A stretch of DNA of 64,000 nt. It comes from Archegozetes longisetosus (Eukaryota > Arthropoda > Arachnida > Sarcoptiformes > Trhypochthoniidae). The position numbers and the translations under genes are program-made. The stretch covers positions 5,019,129 to 5,083,128 of the forward strand of contig JAEMBT020000007.1 of NCBI GenBank assembly GCA_018873245.2, in the 5' to 3' direction. This document shows, one piece after another, positions 1 to 13,000 of this stretch (the first letter of the stretch is position 1; each line of letters starts with the position of its first letter). The notes beneath the pieces are model-generated. The model saw only the letters and a list, made by a program, of their open reading frames with translations. It had not been told where the DNA came from and did not search any database.

Positions 1-2776
1 TCAATAAAAGTTTAGGTCTGATTTTGGTAGATCTTTCTGCTATAGCCCATTTATCTGGTTATATATTTTAGTAAATGCGAGAATGATGGAACTATAGACC
101 AGAAATTAAGTGTATGTGTGTGTACGCACGTGTGTGTGTATATGTGTGTGTTACGAAATAAGAAGTCATGTCAAGGTTTTCCCCAAAAGTTCATATACTC
201 TATGATGCAACCACGATAAAAATGTGTTTTTTAGTTCAAACACTGAGGGTGAGCACAGCACACATTCCCACAACCAACAACAGGTCAATATTATGCTCTC
301 ATTTTGGGCAAACTATAACATCTCAGGTGTTTGTATAGATAGAAACCAAGCTATTGAGGGATGTATTTCAATCAAATGATTTGTCTGTTGTCTGAAATGG
401 TTTGAAATACCATGTTCGTGACATATTTAAGGTATCGGTTTTCATGTTTGACCTGTTCTGCTGAGAGAAAGTTATAGGAAATTTCTATTTACATTTTAAA
501 TGAGATATTTTATCGCTTCTTATCTATGAATCAATCAGTCAAAGCTTACTCCAACTCTTCTTAATGAAATGTTTCAATCGTAAAAAGAAAAATGAAATTA
601 GAATCTATCCTGATATTGATGATAAGGATAAATAAATGCTTGGATTCCACCAAATACTTCTTTTCTTATGATGCCTTCAAATTAATACAAATGAACAGCA
701 CGTAAAACAAGCTCATAGATCACTGATCTGCTTGAAGGCTTTCAATAGTTTACGTGTAAATCTGAACTCGAAAATCGTAATAAGGCTGAAGTGACATAAG
801 TTATGATTTAAAGTTAGATGTTAGCCAAAATAGTGGGAAAAGGGCTTTCGGAAAGTGATAACCCTTGAAGTTATATTTTCAAACTGAAGAGAATGACATC
901 TTTAAACGAATTGGCATTTAGGTTGATTAGACTGATCGATATTCAAATTGAGTGGTTAGCCCAATCAATAAGAGTGTCAATATTTGGTGAAAAAGTAAAA
1001 ATTAGTTCTCTAATTCTCAAGCCAGATTTGTTTGAGACCTATTTATTTGTCTCATATGATCGCTCCGATGAGACACTGGATAAAGAAATGAAGTCAGATT
1101 TTCTTGTTTCAAGAGTTCAAAGTATACATCTGTATGAATGATCATATGCTAAGATCACAATTCATAATACTTGATAATGACATTTGTAATGATTTATTAA
1201 ACTGAATACCAATTCTTTTGAATATCAGTTCAACTTATTATGAGAATCCTTCAAAACAATGTTGCATTCAACCAAAGCTACTTAGGATTAATTATGCATT
1301 CAATTCAAATACTTTATGCTTATTTGCATTGATTATACTTATTCGTAAGACTAATTCATTTCTTACGAAAATCCTTTCATGCCTTTGAGAACTACTGAAC
1401 AGTTAACTACTTCAATGTTGAGACCATTGTATATTGAATTCAACTATATTTTCGACTCAGCTATCGATCACTTTGGATTCATGAATATTGAAGAGCACAT
1501 AAATATTTATTTTTCAGTACTATTTTCCTAATGCGATATAATTTTAAACGAGTTTTCCTAATGTTAAGTGAAAAACCAAATTCTTCTAAGAAATGGTGCA
1601 AATAACAGCCTAAAAGCACGTGAGGTAGGATAACGAATAATTCTGTAGTGAAATTTGTTGTTTTTAATTCAATTTGTAATGTGAGCTCCGATTGACGAGC
1701 CCTAAGCCATTTGAAATGAGGTTAATTCAGTTTAAATGGTTTGTAGTGTATCTACTTATGAAAATCCTATTAAATTCATAGTTTCCTACCAATAAATTTA
1801 TGCATTGTTCTTATCGTTTCTTCTTTTTAAATATTACCCTTTGTTTTAATGCTTTAAAATTAATTATCACATGCAAATGCATCGAGTAAAAGTTCTCCTT
1901 TTGCTGTAGAAAGATACATATCAGTTGATGACATTTTTTCGCCCATGAAAAACAATTACAGATAACTGATTTCATAGATGAGAACATTTTGTGAATAATG
2001 TTCAATTTTTTGTAAAAAAAACTATGAATAACAGTTTTCGAGATTTTTTAAGCAACGATCACTTGCGCAATACAGAAATACCAAATGAAAGTAACTCATG
2101 TTAGCTCATGTCGACTTGAATACTTTATAGCTATCAATATGCTAGTAAATCCGCATCAATTCTTTAATCTTTATGCAATACGTTTTATGAGTTTAATCAA
2201 TAATTCAACTTTTTCGCAGAGTTGTTAATCAGCATGATTTTGGGAAATTTTTAAATTAAATTGAAACCAGTGAGAAAATTGAATTTTGTTAGAAGTCAAG
2301 GAGAATGAATGATGTCATGAACCTGTAGAAGATGTAAAAAGCAATCAATAAATAAATAAAAGTTCAACTTTAAAGTTATATAACTGCTAAACTTTGCAAT
2401 CAACTATCGTTTCGAGTTCGATTAGGATTATGCGATTTTAATCTTGTTTTTAAAACTTGTTCAAATGCTTTACTACTTCAGTAGAGTAACCTCAAATCGT
2501 AAAAGTCTTTAGATTTCATATTTTTCAACAGTTTAGAAGATTTCGTATATTTCAACAGAGACTTTGAGATAATACAACATATTTGAAATAAAAAATACAG
2601 TTCTGTTATCTTAAAGTTAAGATTTCCGTAATCAATAACTGTCAAGCAGAGTAAGATTTGGAATAGACTCAATACATTTCTTATTAGGTGAATATTAATA
2701 AAAAATTGTGTCTATTTGTAAGTAAACTTTTAAAATACTTTTGCACTCTCCACGTTAGCTGCAAGTTGCATAAGAG
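1..2776. other. Gene-poor AT-rich stretch
   Basis: I see no supportable gene here. A short GT-rich microsatellite lies at about 112-152. The longest open frame is 82 codons at 893-1141 (+); it has no recognisable domain, no splice-linked neighbour and no homologous motif, so I do not call it a gene. Confidence 0.6.
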
Positions 2777-3053
2777 GCACAATTTTAGCCAGAATTATTG
2801 GTCTCAAGTGGTCTAAAAGTCCAAAATGAAATGCGAGCATTTATTAAGGCAAGTGCTAACTTACATTCAAATATCTGTTTATTTGTTGTCAAACCTTTTG
2901 TTAATGTTTAATAATAAGCAGTCGATTGATACATTAAATGAGTGCAGTTTCGAAGTTTGTGCAACGTTTTTCAGTACTGATCCACACCTAAATTTTGAGA
3001 AAATCTCTAGGGGGCTATAGTTCCCCTCAATGCCCCCGCTGGCCACGACAGTG
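2777..3053. mobile_element. hAT-like MITE (copy 1)
   Basis: Non-autonomous element of about 277 bp. The flanks repeat ATAAGAG (2770-2776 and 3054-3060), fitting an 8-bp hAT target duplication with one mismatch. The left end contains TTAGCCAG, and the inverted right end contains TGGCCAG followed by a C/G-rich run (GGGGGC...GCCCCC near 3010-3038), typical of many animal hAT MITE termini. The last 60 bp (AAAATCTCTAG..GCTATAG..CCCC) align by eye with the end of the element at 63506-63782, which is the same length. It encodes no protein. The exact ends are uncertain by one or two bases. Confidence 0.6.
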
Positions 3054-6000
3054 ATAAGAGATGTCTTAAGTGGGTAACATTTTGAACTGAAAGCTTAAAA
3101 ATCCAAATTAATAGTAATTAGCTATTTCCCAAAAATCAAGTTTAAAGGTTTTGATATCTAATTTGTTAGTCAAAGTTAATTAGTTCATAGGCTATTAGCA
3201 TATTGAATGCTGATTCTTATCTGATTCTCTCCATCAGGCAATTACCGATTTGAGGAAATATAATTAGAAAAATTCTAAAATGTCACATTAAAATTTTAGT
3301 TCTTTATCACTTGTTTCACTTCAATCAATGTGATGCCAAACTAAATCGGTTCATCAGGTCAAACTTCTAGATATTCATAACTTTTCTTAGAAAATAAAAA
3401 TTGTTTGTTTGCACGAATAGCTTTGAAAAATGGTTGTCAAAATTTGTGTAACTTTCTAATTAGAGAAACCCGAAACATGAGTTAATACAATAGTAAATTA
3501 TTTTTGGTTTACTAGTGCCTCAAACATAAATCATTCAAGTCATACAAATTAGCATTAATGATCGTCTTATGTATTGATAGTTAGAATGATATGCTGCAAA
3601 ATGGAAACTTTTTCAACAGGAAAAGCCTGAAGAGCTAATAATTTCTAAGGATTTTGGCAAGTTTTCTACTCATTACCACTTAAAGTGGTAATGAGATACA
3701 TGTATAGCACAACACTTTTTTAAAACTTATGCTAGGTTTGATCAAAACTAACTTGAGGGTCGAATTAGGTTTTTAAAATCGGGTTCTGATCCGATTTGAT
3801 GATAAATTTGCATAAATCTTCCATTTACTTAGCTTCAGGTATAAAATTGTTCGATAATTGAAAAATATTCAAACCCTTGATTTACGATTTGTTTGTAATA
3901 CAAATGAATTGTTGGCGACAGTTATTCCAATTGAGTTACAATTAGAACTGAATTTCTTAAAGTAAAACAATTAATAATAATTTTTAGGTTCAGAATATCG
4001 ATTAAGTACAAACAAGTTAAGAAATAGGTAGTGAATAGCTATTAGATTATATTAAATGAGTCTAATTGAAGAAATAGACAAAAGTATAGCTTAATAATTC
4101 GGTGGAATAGGTCGGAAACCCCATGCGTTATAAGTTTACAAGAGATCATATTATGACATTAACTCATTCTTTTGATGTATTGATATTCTAACTGGTAATA
4201 AATAAGAAGGTTATACCGAAATTTTGTCGTTAACCTATCTTTCTTATAATCACGCGCATCATTAGTATTTGTATTAAAGTATAGGCTAATAGAGTGAAAT
4301 TTAACTGGAATAACGATACCCATATAATGTTATGCATTATAACCTATAAAAGTGTCATATATTTTGCACTAAATAAGCGATTAGCGAGCATTTAGTACAA
4401 TACTTAATATATAAACGCTTTTTCTTTAGTTTTGGGAGAGTATTAATTAGATTCTTCTTAACGATACATCACAATCATAAGGCAATTACCAAATCAAATT
4501 TATTAATCCATTATATCAATTGTAGAACAATTTTCTTTTTATTTTCAATATTTAGACCAAAAGCAAAATGTCTAAAATATAGAGTAATTTGATATACAGT
4601 TAAACTATTAAGAAGGACGAGTTTCTCTAATTGTTTATACTTAATTATAATAACTGATAGCAATGCAGTTGATAATAGATTTTGCAATAATGCGATTAAT
4701 TGCATAAATCAGAGTTGAATGATCTTCAGACTGAGGTTTCTTGCAATGAAAAGTTATTAACAAACGATTCAAATTTATTAAATAGGAAAAAAGATTAAAG
4801 GATTAAAAGAACATAGTTTTGTATAAATATTAGTTAAAAGATATCCTCTTTCAGTAGCGCTGTTTGTATTATAAAAACTCAGAACAATTTCTTATCTTAT
4901 CTAATATTAATCGGTCATTACGTGAATTTTCCTATGCAGATACTGAATGCAAAATGTTAGCGAATGCAAAAGTTAGCGATTGGGTGTTTATTTATGCATA
5001 AAGTTTCCCCATTCTTAGGTATTGGTGTCAGTGAGCGAGAGTTTCAGACTTATCTCCCTCTAAGCGCTTGCTGTTTACGGTAAAACCATCGCTTTAATTA
5101 TGCGCATCAGCTCTTAACTATACCTTTCAAAACTTAACCAAACTTCTCAGTATCTCTCTTTTCAATACTATTTAGCCAGTTTTAACTTGACTGCGTCATT
5201 CTTAGTTTTATTATTCTTTTTTCTTTTCTACAAGAATTTCCACTTCACAAACTGTAAGTTTTATGAAAATCTATTGCAACAGATATATAGAAAAAACTTA
5301 TACGAAACAACTTTAATGACAGTTCAAAAGATTAATACCTATTTGGTAACTAGTTTTATTATTCTAAACGCGAACCTAAACAAAGTAATGAAACTAGCAT
5401 TATTAACCATCTGAGAGCTGCCTCTCCTTCAAAACTACATCAGAGAATAACAGTTAATACAAAAAGCCCTAGCACAGTTATCACCTTCTAATTATCTAAT
5501 GAAATCGCTATTAAATTACGTGCATCACAGGTAAGCTTATATTTCGACTCTAGTCATTTCTCTTATTTCCTTAATACTGATTTTCAAACAGATTCATAAA
5601 ATGTCTTTCATTCTGAATGACTGAAAACTGTATTATTTAGTCCACTTTTAATTAGTATTCAAAGAGGAAACATTTGCAAGAATATATTCATCATCCTATT
5701 CTATTCATAACAGATAATCACTAATGACGATAATATATTAGATTTTACAAATTCGTATTTACTTTTATGAAATACACTCAACTTTTTCTTATTTTATTTT
5801 TCCATAAAATTCAAAAGCATTTGTCAAAACGTCCAAAATCTCCTCCAAGCTTAAATTAATCTTACGATAAAGCCAAGTAATAGTTTGCAGAAACATTTTC
5901 AACCTTTCAATTACAATCTGAGATTTAGTTTGAAAAGAGTTTGGAATGCGTGGCGTGGATTAAGTGAGAAGCAAATGGATCATACTCAAAAAAAATCTCT

Positions 6001-9000
6001 TTGGAGTGCCTTTTCAAGTGAAGACTAATCAAAAAGCCTGAATGGAGTGACTTTAGAAAATGTTTATCAGTTTTTATTTTTCACACAGAGTTTGTTGATT
6101 TTTTAAACTCAATATTTATAAGCTATTATCTGAGATTTTATAAGTTTATTCTAGTTTTTCCAATGGAATTGAGGAAAAATATTGTGTTAGAAAATTGATA
6201 TTTGCATCGTTTGAACTCTTAATTTTGATACTCTTGGAGCCAAAAAATTTAATGCTAAAAAAGAGTAATAAAAATTAAGGTTTCAGTCACTGATTAATCA
6301 TTATACGAATCAATTTAGGTTCAAAAGTGACATTAATTCACCACTTGCTTGAAGTAAAAAACCGACTTTTGAAAAATTTAAGCGAAAAGTCATGAGTTGA
6401 AAAAATTTCCTGCTAGTAAGCTTTCATTCGACTAGTTTTGCTCAAGAACGCTAATGATCATAATTAATACTAATGGTTTAAGCGATTAATCGCTATTTTA
6501 AACTATCTCTTTCACAAGTATTTCGCAGTAATTATTTGTTTTCATTTTTATGATATTCGGAACTAGCTGTACATCCACTCGTCAGTCTGAGGGCATTCTC
6601 ATTCAACTTCAAAATATTATCCATATCTTTAACAGATTTGATTTAATCTAAACGAAAATTGCATCGAAACAAATTAGGGAAATAAATATTGGCGAGAATT
6701 GACATACAAGCAATGAAAACAATGAAACATATAAGTATTGTATTTATCTTGCATTACATCGTTAGGTATCAGGTACAAGAAATTGATGTTATTTTACTCC
6801 TAAATAATTGCTAAAGTTTCGAAAGTGAAAAAAAGGTTAATTCTCTTGGGTTTCTCACGTGATTTCACTTGGACTTCACCCTATAATAGAGCAAATCGTT
6901 TCTTTTAGCCGATGGCTTAATTGTTAAACTTTTCAAGCACTGATTGAAAGTTTGTATACATGTTATGTTCTCATATGAATTTTGGAATGCATGTGAATTA
7001 GAGACAATTTAATCGATTGTTGTCTTTTCGGAAGAGATAGAGTGAGATTTAAGTGTTATATAAGTTAGTAAATATCATTAATTCTGTATTTTAATGAACC
7101 CTTTCTGAAGAAATTAATAAATAATTACCTAATCATCGATTATATTCGACATATTTTAGGCTATAATATTGTTATTTTGTAGATTTGATTACTTTTCTAA
7201 ACTTGGGTCAATAGAGAGATTAATATTTTTCTTGTACAACAAGCCCTTAATTAAGCTATAATTTATTGTTGAAAAATTTTGGGAAATAGATTAAGATGTT
7301 TGGGAATTAGGTGTAGTTATTTAGATCAATAGGAAAGTTGTATAATTAAGAACATATGTCAATGTTAACTGGCTAAAGGTTATGAGGACTACAATTCATT
7401 TAAATTCAAAGGTCATTATTTCTAATTAAAATTGTTTTTCAATTTGAAAAGTAAACCAGTAATAATAAAACTTTTCTTTTAATTAAGCTTAAACTATTCA
7501 ATAAGAAAAAGCAAGCGTGAAAAATTAGATTCTTCCTTCAAATTCTGATCATTGATAATTAATCAGATATTAATTAAATCGACTTTCGATTATTCATTAG
7601 TTAAAACTTGCGCGTTTATCAATTTTCATTTAATAGTCTGATCACAACTTTATTGAGTTGTAGGTGAAGCCAATTTATATGTAGATGAGGCAAGCAAAGT
7701 TTCAAACATTCTCACTTCAATACTCATTACAGCCACTTGAGAACACACAATCATTTAACTGTATTGTATGCTTACAATCAGTATTAATTGATCATATTTT
7801 CAATTGAGAAAGTTCCAAATAAGTTATAAAAACAAATTAAAAAGTCATTACAATAATGGGAGATGCGATTTGATGGTAGTTCCTTCTCTGAGAGCATACC
7901 ATTAGTCTGAGACATCTTTAAATATTTGCTAATTCTGAATTATTATACCACTTGTTTGAAACATCTTTAAGCATTGACGTCAGTAATTTATTCATAAAAG
8001 CAGGTGCGTTTTGTAAACGAGTTTGCTCGACTGAAAACTCTTAAATTAGATTTAATATCGTTTTTATGTGCACAATATCATCAAGAATTATATTCTTTCA
8101 TGCGTAAAAAGTTTTCTAAGTTAACGAGTAGTTCTGCGAGTGTGTTCCTATTTTAAGACTATTTTTCGTCCACATTTTGCGGATTAGTATGTAAGAAATC
8201 AAAGCTTCAACTCTAACAAATTTTTCAACATTTTTCAATTATTTTTAACTATTTCATAGACCCTGACTCTTAACACGAGAATCAGATAAAATTTTAATGT
8301 TATGAGAGTAAGAAATGAAAAGCTTTAAAATGATAGTTTATTATGTTTAGTCTATACAAACATAAACATAATGAGTGAAGTTATAATTAATAACTAGCTT
8401 TTAAATAATACTTATGCATTATGTCAAGCCCTAAATATTATGACTTTAGGGATAATTTACTAAACCAAAAAAATTCAATCCTTGAGAAATCACTTGAAGA
8501 CAGCTTTGATATTACCTGATTTTTCCAACAAAAAATCAAGAATTTGATTGTCATGAATAAAACATTATTTGATATGAAGTTTCATGAACTATGCATTAAA
8601 CCCTATTTTATTATAATTGAGAATATCGAAAAACAATCTAATTATAGGGATGGAAAGTACCAAAGGTTAATTCAGATTCTATTTTATAACTGGGGAATCC
8701 CTGACACGATATTTTGGCATAATACGTTTGAGTTTTTATGACGTGCAATCGATTCTTTCATAGATATCTGTAGCATAAGTAATGATGAGCGCAAAGAACT
8801 AGCAAATACTGAGAATATTGATTACATAGTGTTTGGTTGCGTGCCTCAGATTCTACTATTAAAATTGCACAGAAGTAAGATTGCACAGAAGTAAGATTGC
8901 ACAGAAGTAAGTCTCCTAAAATATATGCCTAAAAGGTGAAAATATGTAACTCTTTGTAATTTATTTTTCTTAAGCACATCAAAGCGTATCATCTTTCGAA

Positions 9001-9817
9001 TGCTACAAAGTGGTGTCTGTAATGTTATTTCAATTACAGATAGCACACAATAGCATGCTAGATATGATATGAAATCTTTTAAAAGGCCCATAAAATTGTC
9101 ATATAAACCTAGTGATTAGAACTATCAAAACCAAAGTCATATATCATTCAAATTTTACCTAGACGTTTGAGCACAAAGTTTGAACTTTTTTTGTTTCTTT
9201 CTAATGGGCATAAATGGATATAAAATTCTCAGTTCGAATTGATTGATAAGTATAAGAAAATCTGGTTATTTTATAACTGAACGCAATCATGCAATTATAG
9301 AGCTTATTTTTATTATAGCATTGTGGGGGCTTTTAAAAATGCAACTATTCAAATAAGTATCTTTTGCAGGAAGGCTCTATATAAGAAATTATTCATTGAA
9401 ATTTCACTCATAATAGAACCAATATTAAAAACAAAGTACTCATCAATTTCAAATCTAATCTAAATCTTAATCATTTCAATGAAATAGTTTTCCTAAACCT
9501 TTTATAAACATTGAAGTTAATTCAAGCCTAACTAAACTCACAAACAAAAAGGAAACTTGAGCTTAAATTTTAGGAAAATTTTACAAATTCAGGTTTAAAT
9601 TACAAAATTATACCTATATTTCTCGTATCATTAATCATACTAAGTATTCAATTGTTAAAACAACGAATATTTTAATAAATTATATTGTGTACGGCACGAA
9701 AGAGCAACAGGACTGCGATTATCACTACTAGATAGCATTTGATGAATAATTATAAGCTCTCAAACTCTGACCCATTCAAATATTAAAATATCAAATGATT
9801 TTTGTAATATATTAGAG
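3054..9817. other. Gene-poor AT-rich stretch
   Basis: No gene, RNA gene or complete transposon recognised. Two small structures are visible: a 27-nt perfect hairpin with 13-nt arms and a 1-nt loop at 3669-3695, and a three-unit 16-bp tandem repeat at 8864-8911. The open frames are short, low-complexity and A/T driven. Confidence 0.6.
8864..8911. repeat. 16-bp tandem repeat, three perfect units
   Basis: The unit ATTGCACAGAAGTAAG occurs three times in succession without mismatch. The sequence on either side is unrelated. Perfect identity suggests a recent local slippage duplication. Function unknown. Confidence 0.9.
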
Positions 9818-10070
9818 CAGTGGTGAAGCCAGAAATTTGAATGAGGCGACACAAAGTTGGTTTTACAATTGAGTTTGGTCAAGTTAATACAATTGTAATG
9901 ATAATCATATTCTATTTAGTCGCAAGTAATTACTATAATTTAAGCAAATTTGATTTGATTTGCAAAAAAATGTACTTCTGTTTCTGTAGAACCACTTTCA
10001 CTCATAGCATTTGGTTGAGGTTGAGGCCCTTGTGCCCTTGTGCTCCTCTACCTCTACTTCTTCGCCACAA
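9818..10070. mobile_element. hAT-like MITE (copy 2)
   Basis: 253-bp non-autonomous element starting CAGTGGTGAAG and ending in the near-inverse (CTTCGCCACAA; 9 of 11 positions match). It is flanked by TATTAGAG (9810-9817) and AATTAGAG (10071-10078), an 8-bp target duplication with one mismatch, as expected for hAT transposons. The left end continues CCAGAAATTTGAATGAGG, the form of the other hAT-like copies here. The 81-codon open frame across it is not a gene. Confidence 0.75.
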
Positions 10071-13000
10071 AATTAGAGTTGGCTAAATATTTACTATTAA
10101 TGTTTTTCGAATGACTATAATTTAACTCCTGTTAATTGTTATTAAGTCTGAAAGGGATCATAATACGGTTATTTGCTATTATTTGATGTGAATAACTTTT
10201 CAGATAATAAACAAGTACCTGTTGCATAGTAAGATGATATACCTTAATTCATCTCAAACTATCATCCCTTACAATCACTTTTATAAGGTTTCAAGTATAA
10301 ACCTTGTGTTGCTTTAAGTTTCAGTTCAATTTGAATCTTACGTTTTTAAGGTTGAAACAATTGTTTGTTTGAATGTGTTATTGAATAAGATTAAATTAAA
10401 ACTATTGTATCCGGTACTCAACTGAATTGAATGCAATTACGATCACAATTTCAATTTACTCTGTTCTATATATCGACACTATTTGAAGTGCGCTGGTCTT
10501 ATAATTATTTTTCTAAGTTTTCATATCGCGTGAAATACACTGAAAAGTTTAAACAATAAGATATTATGTAAAATATAATTAATTGCATAAAAAAGTCCTG
10601 TAAACACGACGTAGATTACAGTGATTGCCAAACTTTGATCAGTGACACGTATTTATTGCTATTTATTACTAATAACAAGTGTTTACTTATAAATGCAAAT
10701 TCATCCTTGACATTCAGTTCATTTGTTCAAAATTCATTTGGAAAGTGTCGAAATACAAAATAATTTTCCTGCATATTAAGCTCTCATTGTATTCCCCCTT
10801 CAATTATCAATAATAAAACACTAATCATACCATACCTAAATCAGTGATTACACCATATTTTATTCAATTCTATTCCTAATTATCGAATTTCCTTGAATTT
10901 AATATTCATTCACTTTAGTCAAATCTAATCTAAATTCAAGAAAAATAAAAGTATTAAATAACTAAACAATGAGCATCGTTAGGTGAAGTCCTTCAATATA
11001 TTAATGAATCTATTTTTTCTCTTTCTTACTGCATCCCTGAGGCAGCACTTAAACTATAGTTTAATCGTTTCAAAAGCAAGATTTTTCTTTAAAAAAAATT
11101 CATTCAATGTTTTCCGAAGCGAGGATTCCCTTAAGAGATCATTAGACCGTTACTTGGGTTACAAAAATAGAAGGGAAATTCTTTGGTTTTTGTGCGTTTG
11201 GTACTTGTCTGTGCTGTGGTGCTGATTAAATCTACCAAAATTACAGAATAATAATAATGTCCTAAAGGTTTATTTGGTCAACAAAGGATTTCTTAGAAAA
11301 GGTATTCGACGTAAATGACGGATAAATACAGTATTAGTCAATATGATAATCAATTCGTAACTTTAGCTAATATAACGTAATATAAGGAACTCGATATCGA
11401 TCAAAATTTCCCTAATTAAAGACAAATCGTCAATGAGTTATTACAAAAATTAAAACTTTCTGCCTATTCGAATTGGTATTTCCCTAATTATGACGCGCAA
11501 CCAATTTCTTTTTAATAGATTCTATCAGATTAGGATACCCTTAATTATAAAATATGCATAATTGATATATTATACAATACAGTTATCTCACTTTACTTGA
11601 TGACATCAGTTTAACAATATGCAGCGTATTTTCAAATATTTCGGAATTGTTTGATATAAAAACTGAATAAATGCTTGATAGCGCAAAAATTAGAAACTCA
11701 AGGTTTAGAAAGAAACAATTGAGTCGGCAATCGGAGTACATGAGCACTTTAAAGTTTAATGAGATGCATGTATTTTCATCGATAAAAGACAATGACACTA
11801 GTGATTGCACCATCAAATCCTAGCACTTTCTAATGTCCGAAGATGTAACTTTAATTCTACCACTTTTTAATGTCCCCAGATACAGTTTCGTTCAATTAAC
11901 GTATTAGTTTGTAGGATCAAACCTCTCAATTCTAAGCACACCACTCAATAATTAATTCAGTTAATTTTTACGAAATTCAGTCAAAACCTGATAAATGCAG
12001 TCTCGAATTCCAGATTCAGGGAAATTGGTTATGATTAATGTTTTGATAAACCATTATTTCACTATAAACTAGTCATGAGTTCAGGCTAGAAGGGGTTACA
12101 CTGTGAGGGATTTAAACCAAATTGCGTTTTGACACTCTTTTTATTGATTAATTCTTAACGATACAGTTTTAAATACATAAAATTAAAAATATTGTTAGAT
12201 TAGTATCGAATTTTATCACTCTATTAGATGACTGCAAAAAACTAATTATAATAATCGTGTTTACTTATAGATAGAGATATAATCATAAATTTGAATAACT
12301 ACAGTTACAACAAAGCATACAGAGAGTATCGTCATAATTTCTTAGACGCTCATTTTCATCGAACACCTCGTAATTATGAACTCTAACATAGATAAGAATC
12401 AAGTATTCATTGATAATAAATTACCTTTCGCAAATTTTTGTAAAAATTAGCTTTAATTCTAACATATTTGAGTTAAAAGCTTAGATGCATGCAATTAATT
12501 ATCATATTCTATGGGATTTAAGGAAATCTATGCATAAACCTGTTTCGACAAAATTATGTTATTCATATGTTTCAACCCATCAATCGGTGTATTTTTGTTA
12601 TATAAATCAATTTAACATTTTTATGTTCAAGTTTGCAAATCGTACTCAACTTCTTAAGTGTTAGGTTAGACTTAAGGTCTTAGGGTCTAGAAACAGTAGC
12701 GATAAAAACTATCATTTGTGCTGTTGTCTGCTTCAAAACTCAATAGTTTGATAGACACATTAGAAGGTGAAGATTGGCCCTAATATATCTGCCGGTAAGT
12801 CAAACACATTTCAATATAATAGTTTCTTCAATTTGACTTCTATTTCTATTGATTTGTTATGACAAGAGGTGTTGAATCGTGAATATGATCTGATTGATAA
12901 ATTTGATTAAACTTGAAAATTCTGCCAAAGTCTTACTTTCGTTTGTAATTTAAAAGAGAGTAAAATATGTCAATTTTTATTACTTTAAATAAATAGCCGA

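Noticed and set aside
893..1141. 82-codon open frame with fairly protein-like composition
   Set aside because: No domain, no splice partner, no copy elsewhere; chance frames of this size are expected in 64 kb.
9841..10086. 81-codon open frame
   Set aside because: It lies across a hAT-like MITE and ends in its target duplication; not a gene.
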